DNA from: Dyella amyloliquefaciens | Lineage (GTDB): Bacteria; Pseudomonadota; Gammaproteobacteria; Xanthomonadales; Rhodanobacteraceae | Assembly: GCF_004296575.1 (NCBI RefSeq) | Contig: NZ_SAYT01000007.1 | Span: 248,001 to 312,000 of the forward strand | Length of the DNA: 64,000 nt | Direction of reading: 5' to 3' | Shown: positions 41,093-50,632 of the stretch, one piece after another | Layout: each line of letters starts with the position of its first letter | Numbering within the stretch: the first letter of the stretch is position 1 | The notes under the pieces: model-generated | Seen by the model: the letters and a program-made list of their open reading frames with translations, nothing else | What the model was told of the DNA's origin: nothing | Databases searched by the model: none | Program-made: the position numbers and the translations under genes

Positions 41093-41554
41093 TCACTTGG
41101 CGGGAATGGCGTCTAGCACGGCCTGGGCGTGTCCGGTGACTTTCACGTTTCGCCATTCCTGGACCAGCCTTCCTTCGGGATCGATCAGGAAGCTACTTCG
41201 TACGACACCCATGTGACGTTTTCCGTACAGCACCTTCTCGTGGATCACGTCGAAGGCCTGGCACCAGGTTTCGTCGGGGTCGGAGACCAGCGGGAACGGC
41301 AGCTCCTGCTTGGTGGCGAAGTTGGCGTGCGATTTCACCGAGTCGCGCGATACGCCGATGACTTGCGCGTGGCGCTTCTGGAACTTCGGGTACAGGTCGC
41401 GGAAATCCTTCGCTTCGTTGGTGCAACCGGGCGTGCTGTCCTTCGGATAGAAGTACACCACGACCCATTGGCCCTTCAGGCTGTCGAGCTTCAGCTCGCT
41501 GCCGTCACCGGTAAGGCCTTTGAGTTTTGGGGCTTTCTTGCCAACTTCGGGCAT
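41093..41554 (-). CDS. bcp: Bcp/PrxQ-type peroxiredoxin
   Basis: Thiol peroxidase of the bacterioferritin co-migratory protein class. The 153-aa protein has the peroxidatic Cys44 in STPGCTNEA. The usual resolving cysteine five residues later is replaced by Lys49, so it looks like the one-cysteine (or distant-resolver) form; a second Cys lies in ETWCQAF (about residue 84-85). ATG 41554 is set by AGGAG six bases upstream. It lies between gcvR and phoH2 on the minus strand, with 285 bases of non-coding DNA before it. Confidence 0.92.
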   Translation of the reverse strand: MPEVGKKAPKLKGLTGDGSELKLDSLKGQWVVVYFYPKDSTPGCTNEAKDFRDLYPKFQKRHAQVIGVSRDSVKSHANFATKQELPFPLVSDPDETWCQAFDVIHEKVLYGKRHMGVVRSSFLIDPEGRLVQEWRNVKVTGHAQAVLDAIPAK

Positions 41555-41839
41555 GGGTTCTCCTGCGAAGCCGGGACCGGCTTCGACGCATGGCGGGAAT
41601 CGAGGGGGAAACGGGCAGCGAGTGGAGACGTGCCGGCGGGAAGCGAGTGCCCTGCGATCGGTGCCGCTCGATCCGCTCGTTGCATGCGCGCTCTCCGGTA
41701 CTGCCTGGAGACAGAGACTAGCGCTTGCGACGACGAATGAAAGCCCTTGCGTGGGATGTCGCCAAGGGGCATTCTCAAGGACCCGATGCCGGCCCCGCAA
41801 AAACGGATTTCACGGCGTCGCGTGCAGCTAACGCGTGGA

Positions 41840-42397
41840 TCAGAACTTCACTGGATCCATGATCGCGTCGAGGTTCAACCCGTCGCAGAATTCCAGGAAA
41901 TCGTCGCGTAGCGCGGCGATGTGCGTCGCTGCCGGAATGCCGATGGTGATCTGCGCCTGGAACATGTCCGCGCCCGTCTGCATGGCCTGGTAGCGCAGCG
42001 AGCTGAGCTGTTCGATCACGATGTCGCGGCGGTCGAAGAAATCGATGATCTTCACCAGGATGCCCGGTCGATCGGCCGAAATGACTTCGACCAGGTAAGG
42101 CAGCAGGTGCGAATGATGCTCGCGCGGACCGGTGCGGTAGTGCACCAGGCGCAGGTCCTCGTCGCGTGCCAGCTTGGTCAGGGCGGATTCCAGCTTGGCC
42201 ACCGCGTCCCATGCGCCCGTGGCGAGCAGCGTCAGCGACGTGTCCGGGCCAAGGGTGGCGACCCGTGCGTCGGCCAGGTTGCAGCCGGCCTCGGCGATGC
42301 GCTTGGCCAGCGTGAGCAGCGGCGTCCGCGGAGAGGGGGTCAGCGTCTGGATCAGCAGCTGGTTGTCAGTGCCGGTACGCGTGGAGGAACGATTCAA
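41840..42397 (-). CDS. gcvR: Glycine cleavage regulator GcvR-like ACT-domain protein
   Basis: A 185-aa protein with two ACT domains, about 14-90 (LLIQTLTPSPRTPLLTLAKRI) and about 99-180 (YLVEVISADRPGILVKIIDFF), the layout of GcvR. GcvR proteins modulate the LysR-type activator GcvA; here no gcvA is near, so the target is not shown. The start must be TTG 42397, since no ATG or GTG precedes the conserved part. It diverges from dapA across 119 bases. The gcvR-bcp-phoH order with divergent dapA matches other xanthomonads from memory. Confidence 0.85.
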   Translation of the reverse strand: MNRSSTRTGTDNQLLIQTLTPSPRTPLLTLAKRIAEAGCNLADARVATLGPDTSLTLLATGAWDAVAKLESALTKLARDEDLRLVHYRTGPREHHSHLLPYLVEVISADRPGILVKIIDFFDRRDIVIEQLSSLRYQAMQTGADMFQAQITIGIPAATHIAALRDDFLEFCDGLNLDAIMDPVKF

Positions 42398-42516
42398 GGA
42401 GATCCGCCTGTGGCAGCCCCCGCAGCGGCGGGGGACGATCGGTCTCCCGAGCTTACTTGTCGCCCCCGCAAAGCCGCAAGTAATATGCAGGGCTTGGATT
42501 TTGGCCGGAGTGGGTC

Positions 42517-43410
42517 TTGAACATTCGTGGAAGCATCTGTGCCCTGGCGACGCCGTTCACGGCGGACGGGGCACTCGATCTGGAGGCATTCGGGCGCCTG
42601 CTCGACTTCCAGATCGCCGGCGGCACGGAAGGTGTGGTCGTCGCCGGGTCCACCGGCGAGGCGCACATGCTCGAGCATGACGAATACGACCGCCTGCTCG
42701 CTTTTGCGGTGGAACGCGTTGCCGGGCGCATCCCGGTGATCGCCGGCACGGGCGAGGCCGGTACGGCCAAGACCGTGGCCCTGACCCGTCGCGCCAAGGC
42801 GCTGGGCGCCGATGCGGCGCTGGTGGTGGCGCCGTATTACGTGCGTCCCACGCAGGAAGGCCTGCGCCGACACTTCCTGGAAGTGGCCGAGCAGGGCGGC
42901 CTGCCGGTCGTGCTCTACAATGTGCCGACCCGCACCGCGTGCGATCTGCTGCCGGAGACGATGGCGCTGTTGCGCGATCACCCGGCCATCATCGGCATCA
43001 AGGAAGCCCTCTCCACGGATGAGCGCATCCGAGCCTGTGCGGAACTTGCGCGCCCGGATTTCGTCTATCTGTCCGGCGATGACGGTACGGCCTGCAAGGC
43101 CATGCTCGCAGGCGGTGCCGGTACCATCTCGGTGGTAGCCAATCTGGCGCCTCGTGCGTTCCGCATGTTGTGCGACGCCGCCACGGCCGGGGACCGGCTC
43201 GAGGCGCAGCGTTGCGACGCCGTCCTGGAACCGTTGGTGCAGGCGCTCAACTGCGCGCCGAATCCGATTGCGGTCAAGGCGGGGTTGCCGTCGCTCGGGC
43301 TGGGGTTGGCGTCGCCGCGTCTGCCCCTGGTGGAACTGGAAGAGGGGCCGGATCGTGCGCGACTTCGCGAAGCGGTGGCGGCTCTGGCATCCTTGGCGAA
43401 TGCGGCCTGA
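42517..43410 (+). CDS. dapA: 4-Hydroxy-tetrahydrodipicolinate synthase DapA
   Basis: Condenses pyruvate with aspartate semialdehyde in lysine and diaminopimelate synthesis. The 297-aa TIM-barrel protein shows GSTGEAHML (about 45-53), the catalytic tyrosine loop VLYNVPTRT (about 132-140), and the Schiff-base lysine in GIKEAL (about 160-165). The start is TTG 42517 with GGAG six bases upstream. It is divergent from gcvR and followed after 38 bases by the BamC-like lipoprotein gene. Confidence 0.95.
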   Translation: MNIRGSICALATPFTADGALDLEAFGRLLDFQIAGGTEGVVVAGSTGEAHMLEHDEYDRLLAFAVERVAGRIPVIAGTGEAGTAKTVALTRRAKALGADAALVVAPYYVRPTQEGLRRHFLEVAEQGGLPVVLYNVPTRTACDLLPETMALLRDHPAIIGIKEALSTDERIRACAELARPDFVYLSGDDGTACKAMLAGGAGTISVVANLAPRAFRMLCDAATAGDRLEAQRCDAVLEPLVQALNCAPNPIAVKAGLPSLGLGLASPRLPLVELEEGPDRARLREAVAALASLANAA

Positions 43411-43448
43411 CGTTTCGGGCACCTGATAATCCTACGGAATCTGCTTAC

Positions 43449-44042
43449 ATGAAGAAATCCCCGCTTGTCGTGGCCCTGCCGATCCTGGCCGTGTCTGCCC
43501 TGTTGCTCTCCGGCTGCGGCATGTTCCGTTCGCAGAAGGCCTGGGAAACCGCCAAACAGGAAACACCGCTTGAAATCCCGCCGGGCCTGGACACGCCGTC
43601 CAGCAACGCCGCGCTGGTGATCCCCGAGCAGGGCGCCAACAACCCCACGTCCAACGGTGCCACGGCGAACGTGGGCAAGGGTGGCAACCAGATCGCCGAC
43701 GGCTTCGTGCTGAACGACACCGTCGAGAACACCTACCGCCGCGTGGCGCAGACGCTCGAAAAGGGCGACATCGGCCAGGTCGTGGCGCATGACGACGACG
43801 CGCACACCTATTCGCTGAGCGTGATGGCTTCGGATGAGCCGACCGACAAGAAGGGCTTCTTCAGCAGCATGTTCAACGGTAAGTCGAAGCAGACCGCGGA
43901 CGCGCCGGGTGCCGCGCCGAAGCAGGTGCAGCTGACCATCAGCAGCAGCGGCGAGAAGGCGAGCGAAGTGCGCGCACAGGGCGACGCGGCGGCGGTGGCG
44001 AAGGTCATCGACACGCTCAAGGGTCGCCTCGGCGGCGGTTGA
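43449..44042 (+). CDS. bamC: BamC-like outer-membrane lipoprotein
   Basis: A 197-aa lipoprotein that in other bacteria is a subunit of the outer-membrane beta-barrel assembly machine. The signal peptide ends in the lipobox LLLSGC (Cys about 23), followed by a WETAKQETPLEIPPGLDTPSSNAALVIPE segment matching the BamC N-terminal motif, and a small C-terminal alpha/beta domain (about 120-195). It lacks the long second helix-grip domain of E. coli BamC. It follows dapA, as nlpB/bamC does in E. coli. A terminator follows. Confidence 0.83.
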   Translation: MKKSPLVVALPILAVSALLLSGCGMFRSQKAWETAKQETPLEIPPGLDTPSSNAALVIPEQGANNPTSNGATANVGKGGNQIADGFVLNDTVENTYRRVAQTLEKGDIGQVVAHDDDAHTYSLSVMASDEPTDKKGFFSSMFNGKSKQTADAPGAAPKQVQLTISSSGEKASEVRAQGDAAAVAKVIDTLKGRLGGG

Positions 44043-44059
44043 GTCTTTAGCAAACCCGC

Positions 44060-44087
44060 AAAAAAGCCGCCCTTGGGCGGCTTTTTT
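44060..44087. terminator. Bidirectional terminator between bamC and fdxA
   Basis: AAAAAAGCCGCC pairs with GGCGGCTTTTTT (about 44060-44087) around a short CTTG loop, with A/T tails on both sides of the converging genes. Confidence 0.93.
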
Positions 44088-44137
44088 CATGGGGCGGCTG
44101 GTTTCGTGGAATTCGCCGCCTTGGTTTCAAGCAGCAC

Positions 44138-44461
44138 TCAGCGCTCGAGCAGATCGATCTTGTTGGGCTTGTTTTCCCAGTCCTTGGCATCGGCCAGGCC
44201 GTCCTTGCGCTCGGTGATCACCGGCCAGTTCTTGGCCAGGTCCGCGTTCAGCGCCACGAACGATTCCTGCCCGGCAGGCACGTCGTCTTCGGGATAGATG
44301 GCGTTGATCGGGCACTCCGGCTCGCACAAGGTGCAGTCGATGCACTCGTCCGGATTGATGACGAGGAAGTTGGGGCCTTCGTGGAAGGCGTCGACGGGGC
44401 AAACCTCGACGCAATCGGTGTATTTGCACTTGATGCAGTTGTCGGTGACGACAAAAGTCAT
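44138..44461 (-). CDS. fdxA: 7Fe-ferredoxin FdxA
   Basis: Low-potential electron carrier with one 3Fe-4S and one 4Fe-4S cluster. The 107-aa protein has the cysteine set Cys9, Cys17 and Cys21 (plus Cys12) and Cys40, Cys43, Cys46 and Cys50 ([14 protein letters not shown]), the 7Fe arrangement, and a C-terminal extension (about 60-107). tRNA-Glu lies immediately upstream on the same strand, so they may share a transcript. Confidence 0.96.
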   Translation of the reverse strand: MTFVVTDNCIKCKYTDCVEVCPVDAFHEGPNFLVINPDECIDCTLCEPECPINAIYPEDDVPAGQESFVALNADLAKNWPVITERKDGLADAKDWENKPNKIDLLER

Positions 44462-44509
44462 GCTGTCGCGGCCTGTTCTGAAGGGCTGCGGCCCGTGCCA
44501 GGCCGGAAG

Positions 44510-44585
44510 TGGCGCTCCCTACGAGGTTCGAACTCGTGTTCCCGCCTTGAGAGGGCGGTGTCCTAGGCCACTAGACGAAGGGAGC
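44510..44585 (-). tRNA. tRNA-Glu(CTC)
   Basis: A 76-nt tRNA on the minus strand. The acceptor GCTCCCT pairs with AGGGAGC, the D arm starts TCGTCTAG as in E. coli tRNA-Glu, and the anticodon stem CCGCC/GGCGG encloses CTCTCAA, anticodon CTC. GCCA is encoded. It reads GAG codons. A promoter candidate lies just upstream. Confidence 0.97.
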
Positions 44586-44605
44586 GAAATGCACCGGAGC
44601 GCGCT

Positions 44606-44633
44606 AGTATAACGGAATTGTTTCGCCCGGCAA
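44606..44633 (-). promoter_or_regulatory. Promoter of tRNA-Glu
   Basis: On the minus strand TTGCCG (44633-44628), a 16-base spacer and TATACT (44611-44606), about 20 bases before the tRNA 5' end. Confidence 0.6.
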
Positions 44634-44769
44634 TGCCCGGGGCCGTGTTCCGGCCCTCCGCGAAACGGTCTCGCCAGCCTCACTAGGCTATGGTGGGATG
44701 TGGATGCGGCAACCCTGCCGCGAATGATCGCTTAGAACGGCGCGTAGCGCCTGCAAGGATCCAAACCGC

Positions 44770-46125
44770 TTGAGTCAAGACGCAAGGACCAACGCCAAGC
44801 CTGCACTGCGCATCATTCCGCGCGAGCAGCATGTGATCTCGCGCAAGAACATCAGCAAGGCAGCGCTGCGCGTGCTCTATCGGCTCAACGAGGCCGGCTT
44901 CCAGGCCTATCTGGTGGGCGGCGCCGTGCGCGACCTCCTGCTGGGCGGGCACCCGAAGGATTTCGACGTGGCCACCAATGCCACGCCGGACGAGGTGAAG
45001 AAGTTGTTCCGCAACTCGCGCCTGATCGGTCGCCGCTTCCGCCTCGCCCACGTGGTGTACGGGCCGGAGATCATCGAGGTCGCCACCTTCCGCGGCACCG
45101 GCGAGGAAGAGGGCGAGGGCGATCGCCATATCGTCGATGGCCGCATCGTGCGCGACAACGTGTGGGGCACCGTCGAAGAGGACGCGCTGCGCCGCGATTT
45201 CCGCGTCAACGCGCTCTACTACGACATCAGTGATTTCTCGGTGCGCGACTACGTCGGCGGGATGCAGGACGTGGAAGGTCGCGTGCTGCACCTGATCGGC
45301 GATCCGGCCACGCGCTATCGCGAGGACCCGGTGCGCATGCTGCGCGCCGTGCGCCTCGCGGCCAAGCTGAACTTCCGCATCGACGCCAAGGCGGCCGCGC
45401 CGTTCGACGAACTCGGTCCGCTGCTCGCCGAAGCCGCGCCGGCACGCCTGTTCGACGAATCGCTCAAGCTGTTCCTCGCAGGTCATGGCCTCAAGAGCTT
45501 CCACATGCTCGAGCAGACCGGGCTGTTGAAGTTCATGTTCCCGGCCACGGCGCGCGCACTCAAGCGCGGCGACCATGCGTTGCGCGCGCTGGTCGAGCAG
45601 GGCCTGGCCAATACCGATGCACGCGTGGCCGAAGGCAAGTCGGTCACGCCGGCGTTCCTGTTTGCCGTGTTGCTGTGGGGCGAAGTGCGCGACCTGGCGC
45701 ATACCTGGATCACCAAGGGTCTGGAGCCCAATGCGGCGTGGGAGCGCGCAGCCGTCCATGTGATCGGCGAGCAGTGCCAGCGCGTGGCCATACCGCGGCG
45801 CTTCACTCTCACCATGGAAGAAATCTGGGCGCTGCAGCCGCGCTTCGAACAGGTGCAACGCAAGCGCGTGTTCCGCCTGATGGCGCATCCGCGCTTCCGC
45901 GCTGCCTTCGATTTCCTCGTGCTGCGTGCGGCCGAGTCGCCGGCGGTCAAGGAACTGGGTGACTGGTGGGCGCATGCGCAGCAGTTGCCGCACGAAACCC
46001 TGGCGGCCGCGCTGGCCGGCACGTCGTCCGGGCCGTCGACGGAGTCTGCCGCGCCGACGAAGCCGCGCAAGCGCCGTCGCCGCAAGCCCTCCGGCAAGTC
46101 CGGCAACAAGTCGGACCAGGCGTGA
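44770..46125 (+). CDS. pcnB: Poly(A) polymerase PcnB
   Basis: Adds 3' poly(A) tails that promote RNA decay. The 451-aa protein has the nucleotidyltransferase core with GGAVRDLLLGG (about 50-60) and catalytic DFDVAT (about 64-69), the neck with RRDFRVNALYYD, and a basic C-terminal tail (PRKRRRRKPSGKS) that may bind RNA. It is close to CCA-adding enzymes, but the length, the basic tail and the neighbour folK fit PcnB. The start is TTG 44770 with AAGGA about ten bases upstream. folK overlaps its stop by four bases. Confidence 0.92.
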   Translation: MSQDARTNAKPALRIIPREQHVISRKNISKAALRVLYRLNEAGFQAYLVGGAVRDLLLGGHPKDFDVATNATPDEVKKLFRNSRLIGRRFRLAHVVYGPEIIEVATFRGTGEEEGEGDRHIVDGRIVRDNVWGTVEEDALRRDFRVNALYYDISDFSVRDYVGGMQDVEGRVLHLIGDPATRYREDPVRMLRAVRLAAKLNFRIDAKAAAPFDELGPLLAEAAPARLFDESLKLFLAGHGLKSFHMLEQTGLLKFMFPATARALKRGDHALRALVEQGLANTDARVAEGKSVTPAFLFAVLLWGEVRDLAHTWITKGLEPNAAWERAAVHVIGEQCQRVAIPRRFTLTMEEIWALQPRFEQVQRKRVFRLMAHPRFRAAFDFLVLRAAESPAVKELGDWWAHAQQLPHETLAAALAGTSSGPSTESAAPTKPRKRRRRKPSGKSGNKSDQA

Positions 46126-46604
46126 CCGAAGCCTATATCGCGCTGGGCAGCAACCTGGGTAATGCGCGCGGCCACGTGCTGGGCGCGTTCGATGCGCTGG
46201 CGCGCCTGCCTGGGACGCAGTTGCTGGCCCATTCGCCGCTGTACCTGACGCCGCCCTGGGGGATGCTCGAGCAGCCCCCGTTCGTCAATGCGGTGGCACG
46301 AGTCGGGACGACGCTGTCCCCCCACGCCTTGCTCGATGCCTTGCTGGCGATCGAGCGCGCCGCGGGCCGCGTGCGTGATGGCGAGCGGTGGGGCCCCCGT
46401 ACGCTCGACCTCGACATCCTGCACATGGATGGCGTGGCGCTGGACGACGAGCGGCTCTCGCTGCCGCATCCGCGCATCCGCGACCGCGCGTTCGTGCTGC
46501 TACCGCTGAACGATCTCGCTCCGGACCTGGCGCTTCCGGGCCAGGGCCGCGTGGCGGACCTGCTGGCGATGCTGGATACGGCAGGGCTTGAACGCCTGCC
46601 TTGA
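46122..46604 (+). CDS. folK: 6-Hydroxymethyl-7,8-dihydropterin pyrophosphokinase FolK
   Basis: Transfers pyrophosphate to the pterin in folate synthesis. The 160-aa protein starts [14 protein letters not shown] and contains [15 protein letters not shown], the [12 protein letters not shown] signature and [22 protein letters not shown] 46122 overlaps the pcnB stop (GTGA), indicating coupling. panB follows after 56 bases with its own possible -10 (GATAAT, 46624-46629). Confidence 0.94.
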   Translation: MTEAYIALGSNLGNARGHVLGAFDALARLPGTQLLAHSPLYLTPPWGMLEQPPFVNAVARVGTTLSPHALLDALLAIERAAGRVRDGERWGPRTLDLDILHMDGVALDDERLSLPHPRIRDRAFVLLPLNDLAPDLALPGQGRVADLLAMLDTAGLERLP

Positions 46605-46660
46605 GCCCTTCACGTCCCACACGAGATAATCGGCGTCTGTTTCCGCCTCAAGGAACCTTT

Positions 46661-47491
46661 GTGTACGCGCAGAAAGCGAACGCACCCTCACGCAAGCCGG
46701 TTACCGTGCCGTCGCTGCGTGCCATGAAGGCGGATGGTCGCCGTATCGTCATGCTGACCGTCTATGACGCCAGCTTCGCCGCGCAACTGGAAATGGCCGG
46801 CGTGGACGTCGCCCTGGTGGGCGATTCGCTCGGCATGGTGGTACAGGGGCATTCCAGCACGCTGCCGGTAACGCTGGACCACATGGTCTATCACACCAGC
46901 ATCGTGGCTCGTGGCCTGAACTCGACCCTGCTGGTCGCCGACCTGCCGTTCATGGCCGACCGCGACGTGGGGCATGCGCTCGAAGCGGGAGCTCAGCTGG
47001 TGGGCGAGGGTGGTGCTGCGATGGTGAAGATCGAAGGCGCCGCGCCGCATATCCTCGATGCGATTTCCGCGCTGGTCGCGCGCGCCATTCCGGTGTGCGC
47101 GCATCTCGGCCTTACGCCGCAGTCGGTGCACAAGTTCGGCGGCTTCCGCATCCAGGGACGCGCCCAGGATGCGGCCGACCATCTGGTGGCGCAGGCCGAG
47201 GCCGTGGAAGCGGCGGGTGCCGAGCTGCTGGTGCTGGAAGGTATCCCGACGGCCCTGGGCGAGCGCATCACGCGCGCCGTCTCCATCCCGACCATCGGCA
47301 TTGGCGCCGGCCCGCATTGCGATGGCCAGGTGCTGGTGCTGCACGACATGCTGGGCGTTACCCCGGGCAAGCGCCCGAAGTTCAGCAAGGATTTCCTCGC
47401 AGGACGCGACTCGGTGGCTGCGGCGATCGCGGCCTATGCCGAGGACGTGCGCAGCGGCGCCTTCCCGGCTCAGGAACACAGCTTCGACTGA
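46661..47491 (+). CDS. panB: 3-Methyl-2-oxobutanoate hydroxymethyltransferase PanB
   Basis: Makes ketopantoate from 2-oxoisovalerate and methylene-THF, first step of pantothenate synthesis. The 276-aa TIM-barrel protein shows [10 protein letters not shown], the metal aspartate region [12 protein letters not shown], and [24 protein letters not shown] 46661 is selected by AAGGA six bases upstream; the frame upstream is not conserved. The pan genes panB, panC and panD are consecutive on the plus strand. Confidence 0.96.
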   Translation: MYAQKANAPSRKPVTVPSLRAMKADGRRIVMLTVYDASFAAQLEMAGVDVALVGDSLGMVVQGHSSTLPVTLDHMVYHTSIVARGLNSTLLVADLPFMADRDVGHALEAGAQLVGEGGAAMVKIEGAAPHILDAISALVARAIPVCAHLGLTPQSVHKFGGFRIQGRAQDAADHLVAQAEAVEAAGAELLVLEGIPTALGERITRAVSIPTIGIGAGPHCDGQVLVLHDMLGVTPGKRPKFSKDFLAGRDSVAAAIAAYAEDVRSGAFPAQEHSFD

Positions 47492-47511
47492 AGCCATAGA
47501 GCAGAGCACCC

Positions 47512-48357
47512 ATGCAAACAGTGCAAGACGCCGCGGCGCTACGCGCCGTGATCCGCGGTTGGCGCGGCCAAGGCCAGACCGTGGGTTTCGTGCCCACCAT
47601 GGGCAACCTGCACGCGGGCCATCATTCGTTGATCAAGCTGGCCCGTGCCCGTGCCGATCGCGTGGTGGCGAGCGTGTTCGTCAATCCCACCCAGTTCGGG
47701 CCGAACGAGGATTTCGAGCGCTATCCGCGCACCCTGGTGCAGGATCAGGTCGGCCTCGCCGAGCAAGACTGCGACCTGCTGTTCGCGCCGGAAGTGACCA
47801 CGCTGTACCCATTCGGCGCCGCCAGCAGCGTGAGCATCCACGTGCCACTGCTCACTGAGACGCTGGAAGGGGCGCACCGCCCGGGCCATTTCGATGGTGT
47901 CGCCACCGTGGTCTGCAAGCTGTTCAACCTGGTGCAGCCGGACCTGGCCGTATTCGGGCAGAAGGATTTCCAGCAGCTCAAGGTGATCGAGCGGATGGTT
48001 CGCGACCTGTCGCTGCCGATAAAGATCATGGCCGCCGCGACCCTGCGTGCCGAGGACGGCCTGGCCCTGAGCTCGCGCAACCAGTACCTGTCGCCCGAGA
48101 ATCGCGCCCTGGCACCGCAGATCCACGCCACCCTGCTGCAGATGCGCGACCTGGTCGCGAAGGGCCATGCCCGTTCCGTGGTCGAGCAGGCGGCGGCTTC
48201 CAAGCTGGGCCGGGCGGGCTTCGAGGTGGACTACGCCGCCATCCGTCGCTCCGAGGACCTGGCCGAGCCCGCCGATGGTGAGCACGAAGGCCTGGTGGCG
48301 CTGATCGCCGCTCGCCTGGGCGCCACCCGCCTGATCGACAACTTGCCGTTCGACTGA
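47512..48357 (+). CDS. panC: Pantothenate synthetase PanC
   Basis: Joins pantoate and beta-alanine with ATP. The 281-aa class-I-like enzyme shows the adenylation HIGH-type motif VPTMGNLHAGHHSL (about 26-39), FVNPTQFGPNEDF, FGQKDFQQL and the KMSKS-like SSRNQYLS loop (about 185-192). It starts 20 bases after panB. A 12-bp palindrome CCCCATATGGGG (48362-48373) lies just after the stop. Confidence 0.96.
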   Translation: MQTVQDAAALRAVIRGWRGQGQTVGFVPTMGNLHAGHHSLIKLARARADRVVASVFVNPTQFGPNEDFERYPRTLVQDQVGLAEQDCDLLFAPEVTTLYPFGAASSVSIHVPLLTETLEGAHRPGHFDGVATVVCKLFNLVQPDLAVFGQKDFQQLKVIERMVRDLSLPIKIMAAATLRAEDGLALSSRNQYLSPENRALAPQIHATLLQMRDLVAKGHARSVVEQAAASKLGRAGFEVDYAAIRRSEDLAEPADGEHEGLVALIAARLGATRLIDNLPFD

Positions 48358-48459
48358 GCATCCCCATATGGGGGTTAGGCCGGGCCATGTTGCAGCGCGA
48401 CGTGCCCCGGCCGGATAATGGCGCGCTAAGCGGGCCGTACCTGCCGGATAAGTGAAGTC

Positions 48460-48846
48460 ATGAACCTGAACATGCTCAAGTGCAAGATCCACCGTGCAAC
48501 GGTGACTCATGCCGAGCTCCATTACGAAGGCTCCATCGCGATCGATGGCCTGTTGCTCGATGCCTCCGGCATTCGCGAGTACGAACAGATCCATGCGTGG
48601 AACATCAACAACGGCAAGCGCTTCGTGACGTATGCGCTGCGCGCCGAGGAAGGCTCCGGCATCATTTCCGTGAACGGCAGCGCCGCTCATCGTGCGCAGC
48701 CGGGCGACCTGATCATCATCGCCGCGTTCGCCCAGCTGTCCGAGGCCGAAGTCGAGCAGTTCCAGCCGACCCTGGTCTACGTGGACGCGAACAATCGCAT
48801 CTCGCACACCAATCGCTCCATCCCCAAGCAGATGGCTGCGGCGTAA
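48460..48846 (+). CDS. panD: Aspartate 1-decarboxylase PanD
   Basis: Pyruvoyl-dependent enzyme making beta-alanine from aspartate. The 128-aa proenzyme has the self-cleavage site Gly24-Ser25 (HYEGS), the [14 protein letters not shown]-terminal region, and the [21 protein letters not shown] core. It starts 102 bases after panC; a GATAAT -10-like box (48413-48418) may add an internal promoter. It completes the pantothenate cluster. Confidence 0.96.
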   Translation: MNLNMLKCKIHRATVTHAELHYEGSIAIDGLLLDASGIREYEQIHAWNINNGKRFVTYALRAEEGSGIISVNGSAAHRAQPGDLIIIAAFAQLSEAEVEQFQPTLVYVDANNRISHTNRSIPKQMAAA

Positions 48847-48957
48847 TACCTCGCGCCCCGCCAACGGCGGGACGTGGTTGCGGTGCAACAATTTGCTGGC
48901 ATGGGACGCGGAAAGCTGCGTAAGATCGGCGTTCCCTCCCGCCAAGCATGAGCACCC

Positions 48958-50613
48958 ATGTCGCCCGAGCTACGTTCGTCCTTCCTGGCAGAGCACGTCG
49001 ACCGTCTCGCACGCACCCATCTGCGTGAATTGCTGAAGGACGCCGTACGCGGCAAACGCCTGAGACACCGCGTGGGACCGCTGCTGCTGGATCTCAGCCG
49101 GCAGAAGCTGGACGACAAGGCGCTGGATGCCCTCGGCGCCCATGTCGAGGCCAGCGGCTGGCAGGCCGCGCGCGATGCGATGTTCGCCGGCGCGCCCATC
49201 AATACTTCTGAAGGTCGCGCGGTGCTTCATACGGCGCTGCGCGCGAGTGGCTCCAAGCTGCCGTCGCCCGCTCCTCGCGAGGCGCTGGACGAAATCGCTG
49301 AAACCCTGAAACGTATCGATGCCCTGGTGCATGCGATCGGCCTGGGCGATGCCTCGGCCTTCGGCGTGGCGCCGGGCATCACCGACGTGGTCAACATCGG
49401 CATCGGCGGTTCCGACCTCGGACCGCGCTTGGCGGTGCGCGCGCTGGAGCCGTATCACGTGCCGGGCGTGCGCAGTCACTTCCTCACCAATGTGGACGGC
49501 CAATCGGCCTACGAGCTGATGCACCAGCTCGATCCCAAGCGCACCCTGGTCGTGGTGGTCTCCAAGACCTTCACCACGCAGGAGACGCTGCTCAACGGCA
49601 ACGTGATGCGTGACTGGATCAGTCGTGCATACAACGGCGATGTCGCTGCGGTGTCGCGCCACTTCCTTGCCGTCAGTGCGAACGTCGCTGCAGCCGAAGC
49701 CTGGGGCGTGCCGGCTGCGCAGGTGTATCCGATGTGGGACTTTGTCGGTGGCCGCTTCTCGCTGTGGTCCGCCGTGGGTCTCTCGCTGGCGATCGCCATC
49801 GGCAGCTACAACTTCCACGCACTGCTGAAGGGCGCGGCGCTCATCGACGATCACTTCCGCACGGCGCCGTGGCAGGAGAACCTGCCGGTGCTGCTCAGCC
49901 TCGTGGAGTTGTGGAACCGCAACGCGCAGGGACGCACCAGCCGTGCCGTCGTGCCGTATGCGGACCTGCTGATGGACCTCACGTCCTACCTGCAGCAGTT
50001 GGAGATGGAGAGTCTTGGCAAGCAGGTGACGCCGCAGGGCAAGCCTGTGACGCAATCCACCTCGCCGGTGGTGTGGGGCAGTGTCGGCACCAATGCGCAG
50101 CATGCGTATTTCCAGGCACTGCACCAGGGCACCGACGTGGTGCCGCTGGAGTTCATCGGCGTGGTGAAGCCGGCGCATCATCTCGCCGCCAACCATGACG
50201 CACTGCTCTCCAACCTGCTCGCGCAAGCCGCCGCGCTGGCGTTGGGCAAGACCTTCGACGAAGCGTTGGCCGAGGCGAAGCAGGGCAGCGATGACGAGCG
50301 TCGCGTCCTTGCGGCGCAGCGCACCTTTCCGGGCGATCGCCCGAGCACGGTGATCCTGCTCGACCAGCTCACGCCCGAGAGCCTGGGTGCGCTGATTGCG
50401 CTCTACGAGCACAAGGTGTTCATGCTCGGCCACCTGTGGGGCATCAACGCGTTCGATCAGTGGGGCGTGGAGCTGGGCAAGTCCATCGCGCGGCAGATCC
50501 TGCCGGCGCTGGAAAACGAAGGTGGCGATGCTTCGGCGTTCGACCTGTCGACCCAGGCCTTGCTCGAAACCATCCACGAGCGGCGGCTGACGCTCGCCAA
50601 GCACAACCGCTAA
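48958..50613 (+). CDS. pgi: Glucose-6-phosphate isomerase Pgi
   Basis: Interconverts glucose-6-phosphate and fructose-6-phosphate. The 551-aa protein has NIGIGGSDLGPRLAVRAL (about 146-163), VSKTFTTQETLLNG, the FVGGRFSLWSAVGL signature (about 262-275), and QWGVELGKSIARQIL near the C-terminus. A CCCGCC hairpin lies in the 111-base gap after panD. It converges on queG with 19 bases between stops. Confidence 0.97.
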   Translation: MSPELRSSFLAEHVDRLARTHLRELLKDAVRGKRLRHRVGPLLLDLSRQKLDDKALDALGAHVEASGWQAARDAMFAGAPINTSEGRAVLHTALRASGSKLPSPAPREALDEIAETLKRIDALVHAIGLGDASAFGVAPGITDVVNIGIGGSDLGPRLAVRALEPYHVPGVRSHFLTNVDGQSAYELMHQLDPKRTLVVVVSKTFTTQETLLNGNVMRDWISRAYNGDVAAVSRHFLAVSANVAAAEAWGVPAAQVYPMWDFVGGRFSLWSAVGLSLAIAIGSYNFHALLKGAALIDDHFRTAPWQENLPVLLSLVELWNRNAQGRTSRAVVPYADLLMDLTSYLQQLEMESLGKQVTPQGKPVTQSTSPVVWGSVGTNAQHAYFQALHQGTDVVPLEFIGVVKPAHHLAANHDALLSNLLAQAAALALGKTFDEALAEAKQGSDDERRVLAAQRTFPGDRPSTVILLDQLTPESLGALIALYEHKVFMLGHLWGINAFDQWGVELGKSIARQILPALENEGGDASAFDLSTQALLETIHERRLTLAKHNR

Positions 50614-50632
50614 GCAGGATTTCCGGGCTGGC

